A stretch of 64,000 nucleotides of DNA from Ectobius pallidus (Eukaryota > Arthropoda > Insecta > Blattodea > Ectobiidae). This document shows, in pieces, positions 20,493 through 33,006 of this stretch (the stretch's first letter is position 1; each line of letters begins with the position of its first letter). The notes under the pieces are model-generated. The model was given only the letters and a program-made list of their open reading frames with translations. It was not told the DNA's origin and did not search any database. The stretch covers positions 42,213,502-42,277,501 of the forward strand of contig CAXKWD010000008.1 in the NCBI GenBank assembly GCA_964059195.1, given 5' to 3'. The position numbers were made by a program, and so were the translations under genes.

Positions 20493-22482
20493 TTAGCTTC
20501 CATATACATTTAATTTCACACTTTAGTTCCTCATATTTCTGTGTCTTCGTAGTGTGCTGCTTAGGTTGTCGCTGTTGGGGACAGCTATGTCAATCAGATA
20601 TGCTATCTTCTTCTTCTTATCTAGCAGTGTTATATCTGGTCTCTTGCAGTGTACAGTTTTATCAATAACAATCGTGCTATCATAGTACAGTTTGAAATCC
20701 TCAGATTCCAGTACTGTTTCTGGGTTATATTTGTAGTAGGGTAGCTTTTCTGTTAATAAACCTCTCTGGTTGGCCAATTCTTGATGGAGTATGCTGGCTA
20801 CTTGATTATGGCGGTGGAGATAGTCAGTCTGAGACAGTGTCCTGCATGCTCCTGTTATGTGCTGGATAGTTTCTGGTTTCTCTTTGCATCTCCTACATTT
20901 ATCGTTTGTTATTTGCGCGTTCTTTGTAATGAATTTCTGGTTGTTTCTGGTGTTGATGACTTGGTCCTGTATGACAATTAGAAATGCTTCTGTCTCTGGG
21001 TATAGACTACCGCTTTTCAACCAAGCATTCGATGCATCTTTGTCGACATTATTGCGGTTGAGGTCATTGGGGTGTCTACCGTATAGAGCCATGTTTTTCC
21101 ATTGCTGGAATTTCTCTTCAGTTGTTTGAATCCTTTCCTTGTCCTGGTGTATGGTTCTGAGGTTAAGAGGTGTAAAAGATCCATCAGCAAGGCATATGCT
21201 TGCATGAAGGATCGATTCTGACTTTCTTTGTTGGAAGTATGCCCTCAGGGTACTTACCTGGTTGCTATACAAATTATTGATGTCACAGATATCTCTCCCT
21301 CCCTCTGACTGAGGTATTGTAAGGCGTACTGTGTTGCTACGAGGGTTATGTTTCCTGTACTTTGTGAGAGTGGTCCGAACTTTCCTCTGCATTCTTTCAA
21401 TCTCAGTGTCACACCATGAGACAATTCCAAACGAGTAGGTCAGGACAGGTATTGCATAAGTGTTAATAGCTTTTACCAAGTTCTTGCTGCATAGCTGTAT
21501 GTCACATACTTTTTGGAGCCTAAGTGTGAAGTTTTTCATAAGTTTTTCTTTCATAATTGTATGCTCTACTCTTTTTGTTTGTTGGATGCCAAGACACTTG
21601 TATATATAATTTTATTCCGTTGGCTCAATGGTCTTCTCCTCATTAGTGGTAAAACCGATCAGTTCAAGTTTTGACCCTCTTGTTACGTTGATAGTCTTAC
21701 ACTTTTCTAAGCCAAATTTGATGTTGATATCTGGAGAAAATTTCTCTACTAGCTGTATCAGTTGTTGCAGCTTAGATGGTACTGGTGCATACAGTTTCAA
21801 ATCATCCATGTATAGTAAGTGTGAGATGTTATAGTCCTGAACACGATATCCTATTTTTGTTCTTTTGAGCAGATTGGAGAGTGGGTTCAATGCCAGACAG
21901 AACCATAGGGGACTTAAAGAGTCTCCTTGAAATATCTCACGCGTGATATGGATTTGTGCCATAGAGATTGTGTTCCCATTATTGGTTAAGTGTACAGTGG
22001 TGCTCCATTGGCTCATTAGTTGTTGAAGAAGTGCAATCAGAGTTGGATGAACTATGTTCAGTATCAGTACCTGAATCAGTCATGAATGTGGGACTGAATC
22101 AAAGGCTTTTTGATAGTCAATATAACGGCATGACAGATTTCTATTATTTTACTGGGCTTGTTTCAGAATCTATTATTAATTGCTCTTTGCACCCTTTCTT
22201 ATTCTTCCGGCATCCTTTTTGCTCTTCGGTTAGGATAGCAAATTGCTCTGTGTGTTCTGTAAGCAATTTCGTAATGCATGACGTTAGTAGTTTATACATT
22301 GTTTGAAGTCAGGTGATTGGTCGGTATTGTGCCAGATCATTAGACACGCTACCTTTTAGGAGTAGATATGTCTTACCTTGAGTGAGAAACTGAGGAATCT
22401 TGGCTGGGTTACTTATAAAGTCATCAGAATGCTTTACTATAGAGGAGTGAAGACAAGTAAATTTTTTTGTACCAGTAATTAT
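20493..22482 (-). pseudogene. Dong-like LINE: RT palm, zinc knuckle and endonuclease
   Basis: Minus-strand blocks in order: AQYRPITCLQTMYKLLTSC, LTEEQKGCRKNKKGCKEQL, then SLSPLWFCLALNPLSNLL, SHLLYMDDLKLYA (catalytic YMDD), a thumb segment, and a 343-codon open frame (21554-20523) with YAIPVLTYSFGIVSW, CRRCKEKPETIQHITGAC (a CCHC-type knuckle) and KRPDITLLDKKKKIAYLIDI followed by AVP, the PD...D motif of the restriction-like endonuclease. The CRKNKKGCKEQLIID block is characteristic of R4/Dong-type RTs as I know them. Upstream of 21612 the frame is damaged by several stops. Confidence 0.75.
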
Positions 22483-23052
22483 TAGACTTCGGACTTTTAG
22501 GTCGCAAAAATGCTGTTTTAGGTACTTAAAATAGGCTCTAAAAATTGGATAATAGGTTCTAAAAATCGCAAAATAGTCCCTTATAAAATCGTTAAGTTGC
22601 CAATTTTCTGAAATATCTCAATTGCAATGCAGAATATTATATTTATTGAAGTCACCATTAATCCATAACAGTGAAAAATTAATCCCTGCGTACAGAAGCT
22701 ACGCACGCTAGCATATTCAACCCCTTATTTTTTTATTTTTATTTTTTTTTACTGAATGTGGGAGCGGGAGAAAAACACTAAATTTTCTTCATGTACTGCA
22801 TATTCCGAGCTATAAATTTAGTACTAACTGAAAGTAAATGCTAGAATTTGTAACAAAAAATTATTTATTTTGAACTTTAGAGAAAAAAGAAGCAAAAAGG
22901 CAATATTAGGCTCTAACGTAAAAATAGGCTGTTTTAGGTCCTATAAAAGTATCAGTTTTAGGCATAGTCACTTATGAAACATGCTTATACAAGTTTTCGT
23001 CCATATATCACTTAAGAATTAAAATAGGTTTTTACCTAAAATCCGAAGTCTA
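22483..23052. mobile_element. 570-bp hAT-like MITE
   Basis: The 8-bp duplication gtaattat (22475-22482 and 23053-23060) flanks termini tagacttcggacttttaggt and, on the complement of the right end, tagacttcggattttaggta. An 8-bp duplication is the mark of hAT elements. Internal repeats of ggctctaaaa and aaaataggct type occur near both ends. Excision restores the host LINE reading GYDNIHNYWYKK. No coding sequence is present. Confidence 0.85.
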
Positions 23053-23567
23053 GTAATTATGTATATTATCATAGCCTTTGCCTTTCCAATTGTGCAGGTT
23101 CTTTATAGCACTCTTCAGAAGGGGTATGATGATTTTGGGTTCCTGCATTTGTTCAATTTCAGTTGTGTTTTCCTCTTCCTCAGCAATCCAGCGGACTTTG
23201 TTATTGTGTTCCACACTGTTTGACCAGATGAAGGACCAAAATGAATGTATCTTCTTACTTGTTGGCACCTCTGTGTCTTCCTCAACATTTTTACTATTTC
23301 CAGTGTTCAAACTTCTGTAAAATTTCCTTTCATCCCTCTGGAAGAGAGCATTTTGTTTTTATGTCTTATACTTTTCATGTATCTATTCTTCCTCGCTGAA
23401 TATACCTTCAGTTTTTGTTTCAGCGTGTCAGTTACCTCCTTTACTTGCTTATTGTCCTTATCATACTTAACACGAGTTTTGTTTTTCTCTAGTATTTTAG
23501 TGACTTTAGTTGATAGGTTTTTGCTTGGGTTTTCTCGACTAAATTCGACTAATCTGCCTACAGTGTA
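23053..23567 (-). pseudogene. Dong-like LINE: segment before the RT
   Basis: The minus strand reads RENPSKNLSTKVTKILEKNK, then KVYSARKNRYMKSIRHKNKM, then SLNTGNSKNVEEDTEVPTSK, KIHSFWSFIWSNSVEHN, EIEQMQEPKIIIPLLKSAIK and NWKGKGYDNIHNY. Pre-RT blocks of this kind (FW..IW, then W.GKGYDNIHNYW) are typical of single-ORF LINEs with a C-terminal endonuclease. One frameshift lies near 23310. The mariner at 23568 cuts it upstream. Confidence 0.7.
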
Positions 23568-24814
23568 GGATCAAAAAGTAGTAGGACTGAATTAATTTAA
23601 ATTTTTTATTGAACTATTCAGTACAACTCCTTAGTAGTCCTCGAAGTAACACTGATTCCCACTGCCTGTATGCCTTCTGGAACTCGCTTTCCGGGATCCC
23701 CTTCAGAGACGCTGTCAAGGCCCCTTGGACATCTTCTATAAAGTTGTATCAATTTCCCTTCAGGTCCCGCTTGAGCCGAGAAAAGAGGAAGAAGTCCGGT
23801 GGTGCCAGATCTGAACTGTAGGGGGGTAAGGCAACGTGGCAACCAGAAACTCCCTAGCCAGCAGCGCAGTGTGGCACGGCGCGTTGTCGTGGTGAAGCTT
23901 CCAAGAATCGGCAATGTCTGGCCACATGCGGAGGATGCGTTTGCGCAAACTGTCAAGCACATCCATGTAAAATCTTGTCCAGGTGGTGCAAACTCCTTGT
24001 GAACCACACTACAACGGTCAAAGAAGCACATGAGCATGGATTTGACCCATGACTTGCTCATTCTGGCTTTCTTCGAACGTGGGGAGTTGTTGGAGTGCCA
24101 CTCGGCACTCATGCGTTTGGTCTCCAGGTCTTACTCAAAACACCACGTTTCGTCACCGGTAATCACATTGTCAAGGAAATTTGGGTTTTCTTGGACACAG
24201 TTCAGAATTTCCTGTGAAATTTCCACACAATTCACTTTTTGTTCATCACTCAGGACTCTTGGCACAAACTTGGTGCACACCTTTCGCATGGTTAAATCTT
24301 TGGTAATAATTTTTTGGACGCTACTGTACGAAATCCCTAACTCATCAACAGTCAGACGAATGTTTGTGTGCTGGTCAGAGTTCAGGAGCGCCTTCACTTT
24401 GACCACATTTTCATCAGTCCTGGAAGTTGATGGGTGACCGGCGTGCTGGTCATCTTCGACGAGCTCCCGCCCCTCCCAGAACAGCTTATGCCACTCGAAC
24501 ACTGTTGAGTGGCTCATGACAATATCCCCTTAGGCGTCCTTAATCATTCCGAGGGCCTTCGTCTCGGTTTTCCAGAGTTTGATGCAGAATTTAATGGCGT
24601 AGCGCTGCTTGAGATTTTTCTCCATCTTGGATCGCGACGTCACTTCTTTACAGAGGTTCACAGAAATCAACGTGCTTACTCTCCGCTTGCCCGCAGGCGA
24701 CTGGAAAAAATATCGGTCTCTTCGGAAGGCTCCCCATTACCTCGCCCAGGTGGTCAGACCGCCCTCCACTGCTTTGTTAGCGCTACAGAAATTCAGTCTA
24801 CTACTTTTTGATCC
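23568..24814 (-). mobile_element. Mariner element, 1,247 bp, nearly full length
   Basis: TA at 23566-23567 and 24815-24816 flank inverted ends ggatcaaaaagtagtaggac (left) and ggatcaaaaagtagtagact (complement of right), a 26-bp match. The length is that of a complete mariner. The transposase lies on the minus strand and is broken. The element sits in the 5' part of the Dong-like LINE. Confidence 0.95.
23640..24640 (-). pseudogene. Mariner transposase (D,D34D type), frameshifted
   Basis: From about 24632 the minus strand reads MEKNLKQRYAIKFCIKLWKT, a stop, SHSTVFEWHKLFWEGREL, GHPSTSRTDENVVKV, LTVDELGISYSSVQKIITKD, KVCTKFVPRVLSDEQK and GDETWCFE, which holds the first catalytic Asp. In another frame follow MDVLDSLRKRI and KLHHDNAPCHTALLAREFL with the second Asp. 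The third block is damaged: PTVQIWHHRTSSSFLGS replaces the usual SSDLAPPDFFLF. The WVPHEL-type linker is not clear. At least two frameshifts and one stop make it inactive. Confidence 0.85.
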
Positions 24815-25800
<986 letters not shown>

Positions 25801-25801
<1 letters not shown>

Positions 25802-25825
25802 TTGTTGTTATTGTTGCTGTTGTTG

Positions 25826-25869
<44 letters not shown>

Positions 25870-25870
25870 T
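25801..25870. repeat. (GTT)n(ATT)n microsatellite at the 5' end of the Dong-like LINE
   Basis: Gttgttgttattgttgctgt and further gtt units precede about 13 att units. The tract begins at the first base beyond the LINE 5' end and mirrors the compound tract at 14847-14897. Confidence 0.9.
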
Positions 25871-26197
25871 CACGGTAAAAGCATTGAACATAACAATCGA
25901 CCCTGATTCTTTCCGTTCTAGATACTTGTTAGTTTTATGAAAATGTAATAAGTAAAATTTAATTGTCTCTATAATTTACTTTTTTCTGTGCTAGCCTTTA
26001 ACACAAATGTGCGAGAAAGTTTGTGCAACATATTTTTGCACCATTTATTTAAGGAATGTTTATTTCCTAAAATCTTGCATACATCAATATCCAATTATGA
26101 CCATTCATTGTGAACTTTCAAAAAATTGTAAATTGATCATTATTTCCCACAGCAGTGTGTCCTAATTTTTTTAAATCATGGTACAATTTTATTTGAG

Positions 26198-26232
<35 letters not shown>

Positions 26233-28300
26233 CTCTCATACAATAAAAATCATAACTTTTTTTGCTGTAGCTTAAAATAAATGTTACAATTTTAATTAAA
26301 CACAACTTGCTTATTTGATAAAAATTGTTTTACTTTGATATCTTGGCCTAAGATTCTGTTTTTTCATAAAGATTAAATTAAATTTTCAAAAATAAATTAC
26401 CAAGCATGTGATTAATGTTTTTGCTTTTATTATCACATATTTTCTTGAAGTTGGCATAGCTGGATTCTCATGTCAGTTGCGGCATTAAGTCTGTTTCTGT
26501 ACTTTGTTTTTGTTGAAGTATTATACGAAGATTTTGTGTGACACAGATTTGTAGTCTCAAAACAATGAAGCACAATATTATGCTATCTTTGTTGAGAGTA
26601 ATAGAAGGGGAAGAGCAAGGTATCAACACAAGCTCTCACAACAGTGATTGCACATTTTATAATAAACAGGAGTGATAATGTAGCTGCTACATGCCTCGTG
26701 AGGCGGAATGAAATGATTGGTTCCAGAGAAAAAATTAGACATCAGCTACTAGAAGGAATTTCAATTGTAATGCCATCAAGTCCACTAAGACAATCGTGGT
26801 ACACTTACACATGCCTCATGAAACACTAATGTTCTTCAAAACACAGTTTGGAAAACACCATTTTACAGTAAATGAAAATACAAGAGGCAAGAAGTTTGAA
26901 TTAAGCTGGTAATAACAGCTGATTTTTTGTAGTTCATAATGATAATGAGTACTTATAAAACTTGCTTATATTGATGATATTTTAAAAATAACACCATCAA
27001 ATTAGTAATAACACCAAATATTGAATTTTTAAAATAAATTTTCATTAAAAATAAAACCATTTTCACGGGTCTCTAGTTATGAGATTGTGTTGCCTGGCAG
27101 CTCAAGTCAAGTGGAGGCCTCAGGTCGTAAACATTTTAGGGCCCTCTAACTCAAGTTAGAAATACAAGTTGCAAGAAAACTCCCATAAACTTATTAACAA
27201 AAAAAGGAAAATAATGAAATATTTCATACAGTTATGCATTAAATAAATTTATAATATTTTTATGTGATAGTGGATAACCCTGAGAGATCAAAGTCCACAG
27301 TCATTGTCCGTGTAGCGCTACTGTTAAAATATTTTCCCTGTTCGCATGTGGCAAACTTGCAAGTAAGTAAAAGGAGTCAGCAGAGGCTACTTGTAGTTGG
27401 AAAAATGGAGTGGAGGAGAATGGCTTGTGATGGGTATGTATTCTATTAAGTGTGTCCTCAGGACAGAGGGGCAAACATACCCAGGAGGCTAGAAGTGAGA
27501 ATGGAGTATTAATAGATCATCTACTGTACATAGTAAGTATATATATATATATATGTGTGTGTAAATAAGTGCAACCATGTTAGAATAAACCAGGGAATAG
27601 GGAAATCCTGTCTTAGTCATTTTAATGGTATCCAGTATATCAGCTCATCACAACCTATCCCCCACCATGAACACGAGAACTTCACAGGAATAGATGCAAC
27701 ACCAAGAATAATGTTGACGTAGAAAGACGACCATAGCATTGGAGAAATACACAACTGATGCTTACACTACAATTGGAGTTATAGATGAGATGTCAGCGGC
27801 CCATCTACGTGGAACTGCTAAATTTAGGACTTTCTTGAAAATCCGTAATTTTTTTTTTGGCAGTGTCAATGTGGTTTACAATTTCCTACTCTATATACAA
27901 AACAGCCAAGTTATTTAGTCTTTCTTCTCCTATTGTATTCCTTAAATAATTTTTTACTCTCTTTAAAAAAGAAAATTATCTTTCTCCGGACGCATTAGAT
28001 AAGAGAATTGTTAGGAAAATTGAATGCTGCAAATATTGGGGCCCTATGATATTCTGGGGCCCCACGCAGTCGCTTTGTCCACTTACTGTTAAACCCACCA
28101 CTGCCTGCCAGCTGTTTAGCCTCTCTATCTCCTTCTATGATACACAAAAACTTGAACTTTTTAATGTGGGCTAGCTACAAATATACTCGTGAAATAAAGA
28201 AAAAGATGTATGTAGGTTAAAAAAATTCATACTTTCATTTTCTGAATATATTTATATTAACAGCTATTTTACTAATGAGCATTTTGTATTTAGAGACCAT
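25871..28300. other. Intronic stretch without recognised genes
   Basis: AT-rich sequence with an (AT)n run at 26202-26229 and another at 27538-27553. No protein domain was recognised. The small open frames at 26644 and 27264 have no recognisable content. Confidence 0.5.
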
Positions 28301-28314
28301 AACCTAAACTCATA

Positions 28315-28473
28315 AGTAGCGGCTCCGGTCAAGAAAACCACCATTAACGGACGTGGGTGTCGGCATGCTGACCACATGCCCCCCAATCCTGCCATCTGCC
28401 TACGGGAGATGATGCAGCGGTCGGGTGGTAGGCCAAGTCCCTCCAGGGATGTAGCACCACGGAGTTTAGTTTT
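28315..28473 (+). mobile_element. SINE fragment (second family) with 14-bp target duplication
   Basis: The direct repeats aacctaaactcata at 28301-28314 and 28474-28487 bound agtagcggctccggtcaaga ... ggagtttagtttt. The body matches the 3' half of the SINE at 41940-42180 (agtagcggctccgg, gtcggcatgctgaccacatg, ccatctgccta). The tRNA-like head is missing, so this is a 5'-truncated or tail-only insertion made by LINE machinery. Confidence 0.85.
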
Positions 28474-28852
28474 AACCTAAACTCATATTCTAACTCAGGA
28501 CACTATTTTCCTGAGAAAATATTAATTTACATAACATGTTTTACCTGACATTTTTTGTGTACCAGGAAAAAAAGTGTTAAATACATATAATAGTATCTTA
28601 GGATTCCAAGAGGGTGAAGAGATTTAAATCATCCAAGCTTTCAGCTGTTACCAGCTCTGTAATCATCTGCTAGGAAGAGCTTATGGCAGCTGAAAGCTCT
28701 AGACGACAAACCTCTTCACCCAATTGGAATCCTGAGAAACTATCACACATAACCAACATTGGGAAAGCCTCTTATTACTAAAACATTTGTTGAGCTGAAA
28801 ATACTGAATAATAATCTGAGGTAATTTTATTTCATTTGTTATGTTACTTCAG

Positions 28853-28978
28853 TGGATATCTTCCCAGTTCATCAGATGCTTTTGATAGTGGCAATCTACC
28901 AAGTTCAAGCGATACTGTTGACAGTTCTTGCCCTGCAAATTCTTTGAAGAAAAAGAAGAGAGTCAAAGGAAGACACAG
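28853..28978 (+). CDS. Candidate cassette exon, Ser/Asp-rich then basic
   Basis: A good acceptor (ttatttcatttgttatgtta then cttcag) precedes 126 bp that read GYLPSSSDAFDSG, NLPSSSDTVDSSCPANSL and KKKKRVKGRHR, with the donor gtcccaaa after cacag, which is weak beyond GT. The exon starts with one base and ends with two, exactly the phase of the junction between the TANGO1-like exons, and its length is divisible by three, so it could be included or skipped. The motif LPSSSD(A/T)(F/V)DS is repeated twice. It may instead be a chance open frame or a transposon ORF piece, since no homologue is recognised. Confidence 0.35.
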
Positions 28979-29772
28979 GTCCCAAACCACTGAGTACATA
29001 ATAGAAACTTATTTAATATGTAGCTAGCTGAGTAGCTTGGGTACCATGTTGATCATTTTGTCCTTAATTCTCTTCCAAATGCTTTTAAATGAAAAACAGT
29101 GACATTTCTAACTGTAGTTCTTGAATTTCTTGTTCTTTAGCTTCCTGCTGTAAAGGACTTTCAGTTAGTTGTGAATGAAATGTAACTCTGTAGTCTCAAA
29201 ACATTTTTTGCCAAGTGTAAGTGTACAAAACTAGAGCAGTATAAAGAAATATAGAATTCTACCTCTATGAACACCTGCTTAGTTAAGTTGAAGGGTGAAT
29301 TTTCAAAGTGATGTGTCTCCATTTTGAGCTTTTAACATCCTTTTGTTTTAGTGTAGAGATAAGAAACTTTAAGCTAATAATACTATCATGTAGAAATCAT
29401 GTCTTGAAATATTTTCAGTCATAATTTGTGCATGGAAATATTACAGAAGAATGTGGAGAGCAATCGGAAGTCGACTCCAAAGTGGACCAAAACATCAGTA
29501 GAGCCGCATTTAAAAAAAAAAATTAAATTGGGGTATAGTGTAATCAGACAGGTCAATACAAAATTTATGCAAGGCATCGTGTACACTGTAGAGAGTATAA
29601 ATCCAAGACAATACATTACATTAATGTCAAACGAAGACAGTTCACAACAAGCGCATCACACAATTGACATTTAGATAACCCCATCGCAGAATAGCTCACT
29701 GTGCTAGCAAACCGAGAGCTACCCTCTAGCAGGAGGCCTTTACTTTTCATGGGATAACCAAGCTATTACTTA

Positions 29773-29970
29773 ACCATTGTATGGAAGTTTACACAGTGAA
29801 GCTATATTATAATTTAATAATACTGAGTTGGGTTTAGCACTATGCTTCACTTATTTTATAAATACCTGAACTAGTTGGATTATGAATGACGAGGGTCTTC
29901 GAAACTAGTTCAGGTATTTATAAAATAAGTGAAGCATAGTGCTAAACCCAACTCAGTATTATTAAATTAA
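29773..29970. mobile_element. Miniature Penelope-like hairpin element
   Basis: The 13-bp repeats aagctattactta (29760-29772 and 29971-29983) bound a 198-bp element. A one-sided tail, accattgtatggaagtttac then acagtgaag, is followed by inverted arms of about 67 bp (29810-29876 and 29903-29969, including ggtttagcactatgcttcac and its complement) with a 26-base loop. The tail block ggaagtttacacagtgaag is shared with the element at 34301. The loop and arm start carry gacgagggtcttcgaaacta, a hammerhead-like order. Confidence 0.75.
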
Positions 29971-30052
29971 AAGCTATTACTTATTTATTTAATATTAACA
30001 ACATAACACTTCTTATTCCTACACTAAAACAAAACAAAAAATCTATAATAAT

Positions 30053-31080
30053 CAGGGCCCGGATTCTGATGACCTAAAATTGTTTGAAAAATGACTTATA
30101 AAATTACCCTAAATTTTAAAGAAAATTACTTAATAATTATAAAGAATTACCTAAAACTGATATTTTATTTATACAAAATTATTATTGTACACACAAAGTT
30201 TTAGACTAATTTTTAAATAATTGTAAAAACTGTAAATAACTGTAATGTTGCGAATGTTCTTTTCTCACGGAAATTTATACTGGCACTGGGAAGTCAAACT
30301 TCGGCGTCTCCTTTTGCGGTCTGCTGGATTATATTATTGTTTATTGAGGATAAACAGTAGTTTGCACTCTCAAACCCAAGCAGGTGCCAAGTCAATCTAA
30401 TAACAATAGTAATATAATATGAGGGGTAGGCCGTAGCGTAGTGGTTGAGGTGCTGCGCTATAAACCGGAAGGTTGCGGGTTCGATTCCCGATGAGGTCGT
30501 TGGAGTTTTTCAATTGGCCTAATCCTTCTGGTGGCACTATGGCCCTGGGGTCGACTCAGCCTCTAACAGAAATGAGTACCAGGAGCAATCCTGGGGGTAA
30601 AGGCGGCCGGTGCGTAAGGCTGACAACCTTACCACCTTCATGTGCCGAATGTCTAAAAATCTGGGAGCCTCAACCTCCTGGAACCCTCTGGGCCTCCATG
30701 GCCTGTAATAGGGAACACACTTTTAATATAATATGAAATTTTGGCGTTTCTTTGATTCTCATTTCGGACTGAGACATGACAACACTTTTCCTTCTTGCAT
30801 TAAACAAACCACACTTCAAAGAGAGAACCGCTAGCGACGAAAAAAAATTAATACAGTCAATGTAAATGCATGAAAATGACTAAATAAGGAAGCAAATGAC
30901 AAAATGACGTAAAATTGAAATAAATGCCCTAAAAATATAAAATTGCATAAAATGACAAAAAATTACCTATTAAAAATGTATTTCTATAATCTAGATGCCA
31001 TGATTAGGATTTATCTACAAGTTGGCAATGTCTATGCACCATCAGTAAAAAGATGACATGTCATTAGAATCCGGGCCCTG
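30053..31080. mobile_element. hAT-like non-autonomous element carrying a SINE
   Basis: The inverted termini are cagggcccggattctgatga (left) and cagggcccggattctaatga (complement of right). The flanks ataataat and ataatact match at most positions, like a decayed 8-bp duplication. Inside, runs of cctaaaatt/aattacc-type blocks (near 30110 and 30960) form subterminal inverted repeats. Without the SINE at 30423-30723 it is about 710 bp. No transposase is present. Confidence 0.75.
30423..30723 (+). mobile_element. tRNA-derived SINE, complete, with 13-bp target duplication
   Basis: The repeats taatataatatga (30410-30422 and 30724-30736) bound a 301-bp SINE. The head has a box A-like tagcgtagtggttgagg and box B ggttcgattcc, spaced as in tRNA. 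The body contains gagtaccaggagcaatcctg and gcggccggtgcgtaaggctg. It has no long poly-A tail and ends near cctgtaatagggaacacac. The copy at 6465-6698 is the same family. It inserted into the hAT-like element. Confidence 0.9.
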
Positions 31081-31435
31081 ATAATACTTCAGATGGAGAA
31101 TTTAACATACAATAACTTCACTTATTTCAAACTAACCTGAACATGTAAAAACTGTAAATAACATCCTGACTCATCCTCAGCTATACTCCATCTGTGGTAG
31201 TACCAACTGCTGTGCCTCCTGGTAGGTGTTTAATTAACCTCTTGATAGGATCGTCATCAGCGGGTATATCAAAATTCATCACTGCTGCCTTTTTTTTATT
31301 TATTTATTTTATTTTTTTAATATATATATATAAATTTTTTCCCAAACTGTGAGCTGCTTACGTCCCTGGACATATTTCTTTAATTCTGGCTCTAAATTAA
31401 TTTCATGATACTTTTCCCAAACATGTGCACATGGT

Positions 31436-31475
31436 GAGGATGATCACAGCGGTGATTGAAACTATGTAGTCCTAA
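31436..31475 (+). other. Hammerhead-like core motif
   Basis: Tgaggatgatcacagcggtg then attgaaactatgtagtc gives the order (C/G)TGAGGA, atca...tgat stem, GAAAC, short gap, GTC. A near copy is at 63122-63160. It is a candidate hammerhead-type ribozyme core or its decayed remnant; the first base is G instead of C here. Confidence 0.3.
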
Positions 31476-31641
31476 AGCATAAAAGTGAAGTTTATTTAAA
31501 ACCTTAACATATAGCTTAAGCTTACAAAGCCGGCGTCAACATTTTGAAACTTACATAATCTTCTTTGCAAAATGGCAAGTGGTCTAGTAAAATGGTTTTA
31601 ACTTCATATTTAAATTTTCTTATGTTGAATTGCTTAGTGTG

Positions 31642-31920
31642 TTTTGCCAGAGTAAGGAAATGAAGTCTACAATTAAGTAATTGGAAAAGGAATTTTTTTC
31701 TATTAAAAGTGTTATTGAAGAAACTATTGGAGAGAACAGAGCAATGTGCACCTCTGTGGAATCTTTTAATAAGGATGTTGAGAACTTCAGGGTGATGTGT
31801 GATGAAATGAAGAGCAAAATTGAAGGCTTGCGAGATATGAATCAACTAGTAAAAGATAAATATTATGCAGCACCAAAGAAAGATCAATTTGGAACTGCAT
31901 TGAATATCTCAAGTTGAAGG
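31642..31920 (+). pseudogene. LINE ORF1 coiled-coil fragment
   Basis: Reads KEMKSTIK, a stop, LEKEFFSIKSVIEETIGENR, then SVESFNKDVENFRVMCDEM and KSKIEGLRDMNQLVKDK, with a shifted tail NCIEYLKLKG. This heptad-rich segment is the usual N-terminal half of the RNA-binding ORF1 of CR1/Jockey-like LINEs. Its C-terminal partner lies at 32670-33006, beyond an insertion of the 'gcttcgcc' repeat. Confidence 0.6.
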
Positions 31921-31944
31921 GGCTCTGGGGATATGTATAAAACT

Positions 31945-32650
31945 AGGAGGTGCCCGTGGCTTCGCCACGATAATTCTTTTAAAAATTAAAAATTAAGAGT
32001 ATAATAATTATTAAAGCATTATATTTATTAACACTTGCACGCAAATCATTCATAAACTAAGCCATTAATAATTAATGAAACAGCTAAAATTCCTGCTTCA
32101 GAGTACATTCCACGACATGAAAGCGCCGCCTGGGAAAACTATATCAGAATCGATTATGCAGTTCCAAAGAACCTGTGAACACATAATACGTATTGTTTCT
32201 CAGCTGTTTATTGACATGAATATGATGTGAATTTTATTTTATCAATTCAGTGTAATTTTCAGAAATTATATAATGTTTCAAGGGAAGGAATGGTTTGTTT
32301 GGATTATTATTATCAGCGATATTTCAAGAGATAAAACCATCAATATTTTACAGCTGTTGCCCCTGGCTTCGCCCGCCATTATTCATTGACTCCAGGATTT
32401 TTAAGAAAATTACACTGGTAGATTATTAAAAATGTTTGTGGTTCAGAGCTATGAAAATTGTAAGTAAAAATAAAATTAGAATATTTGTTCATTGTGTTCA
32501 TTTCACTTAGGCCTTATATAATAAAGAAACGGGTTTCCTTCCTAATTTTGTAGTCGTCATGAAAGTTTAGACTGCGAGAGACGAACATCGCCGAGTATAC
32601 CCGATGTCTCACGAAGCGGGCGAGCAAGCACGCTATTTAGGGCCGTTGAA
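31945..32650 (+). repeat. 'gcttcgcccgc' family repeat inserted in LINE ORF1
   Basis: Aggtgcccgtggcttcgcca then taattcttttaaaaattaaa, aattaagagtataata, ttatatttattaacact match the array units at 42793 and 58892. A second start, ttgcccctggcttcgcccgc, lies at 32356. The insertion splits the ORF1 coiled coil from its C-terminal domain. Confidence 0.7.
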
Positions 32651-32669
32651 TTGTATAAGAGTAGATTAT

Positions 32670-33006
32670 TGTTGCTTTGAGTGAAAAGCTGGGTGCTCCC
32701 ATAAGTAAACAACAAATTAATAGACATAATTCATAGGCTTCTATCATCAAAACTTGAATTACCCAGGCCAAATTTAGTTAAACTCACTAATAGATGATTG
32801 AAGAATGATTTACTTGTTGCAAAGAAGATACAGCCAAACTTGCATACTTATGAAATACTACTTAATTATCCTGCTAGAAATATGTACATTAATGAGCATC
32901 TGACAACGATTAACAAGGCATTGCATAAGAAATGTTGGGACTTGCGGTCTTGTTTTAAGTTTGTGTGGGTAAAAAATTGCAAAATCTGTAAGGAGAACTT
33001 AAACTG
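32670..33006 (+). pseudogene. LINE ORF1 C-terminal domain
   Basis: Over two frames: LGAPISKQQINR, LLSSKLELPRPNLVKLTNR, then LKNDLLVAKKIQPNLHTYEI and MYINEHLTTINKALHKKCWD with FKFVWVKNCKIC before the stop at 33004-33006. The (Y)INEHLT...N..L..KK...(Y/F)KFVW.KNGKI pattern is the conserved nucleic-acid-binding C-terminus of ORF1 in CR1/Jockey-like elements. Here KNG is KNC and frameshifts are present. Confidence 0.7.

Noticed and set aside
29426..29674. 82-codon open frame after an acceptor-like sequence
   Set aside because: No recognisable domain, an A-run in the middle and no donor in a phase fitting the TANGO1-like exons; probably chance.
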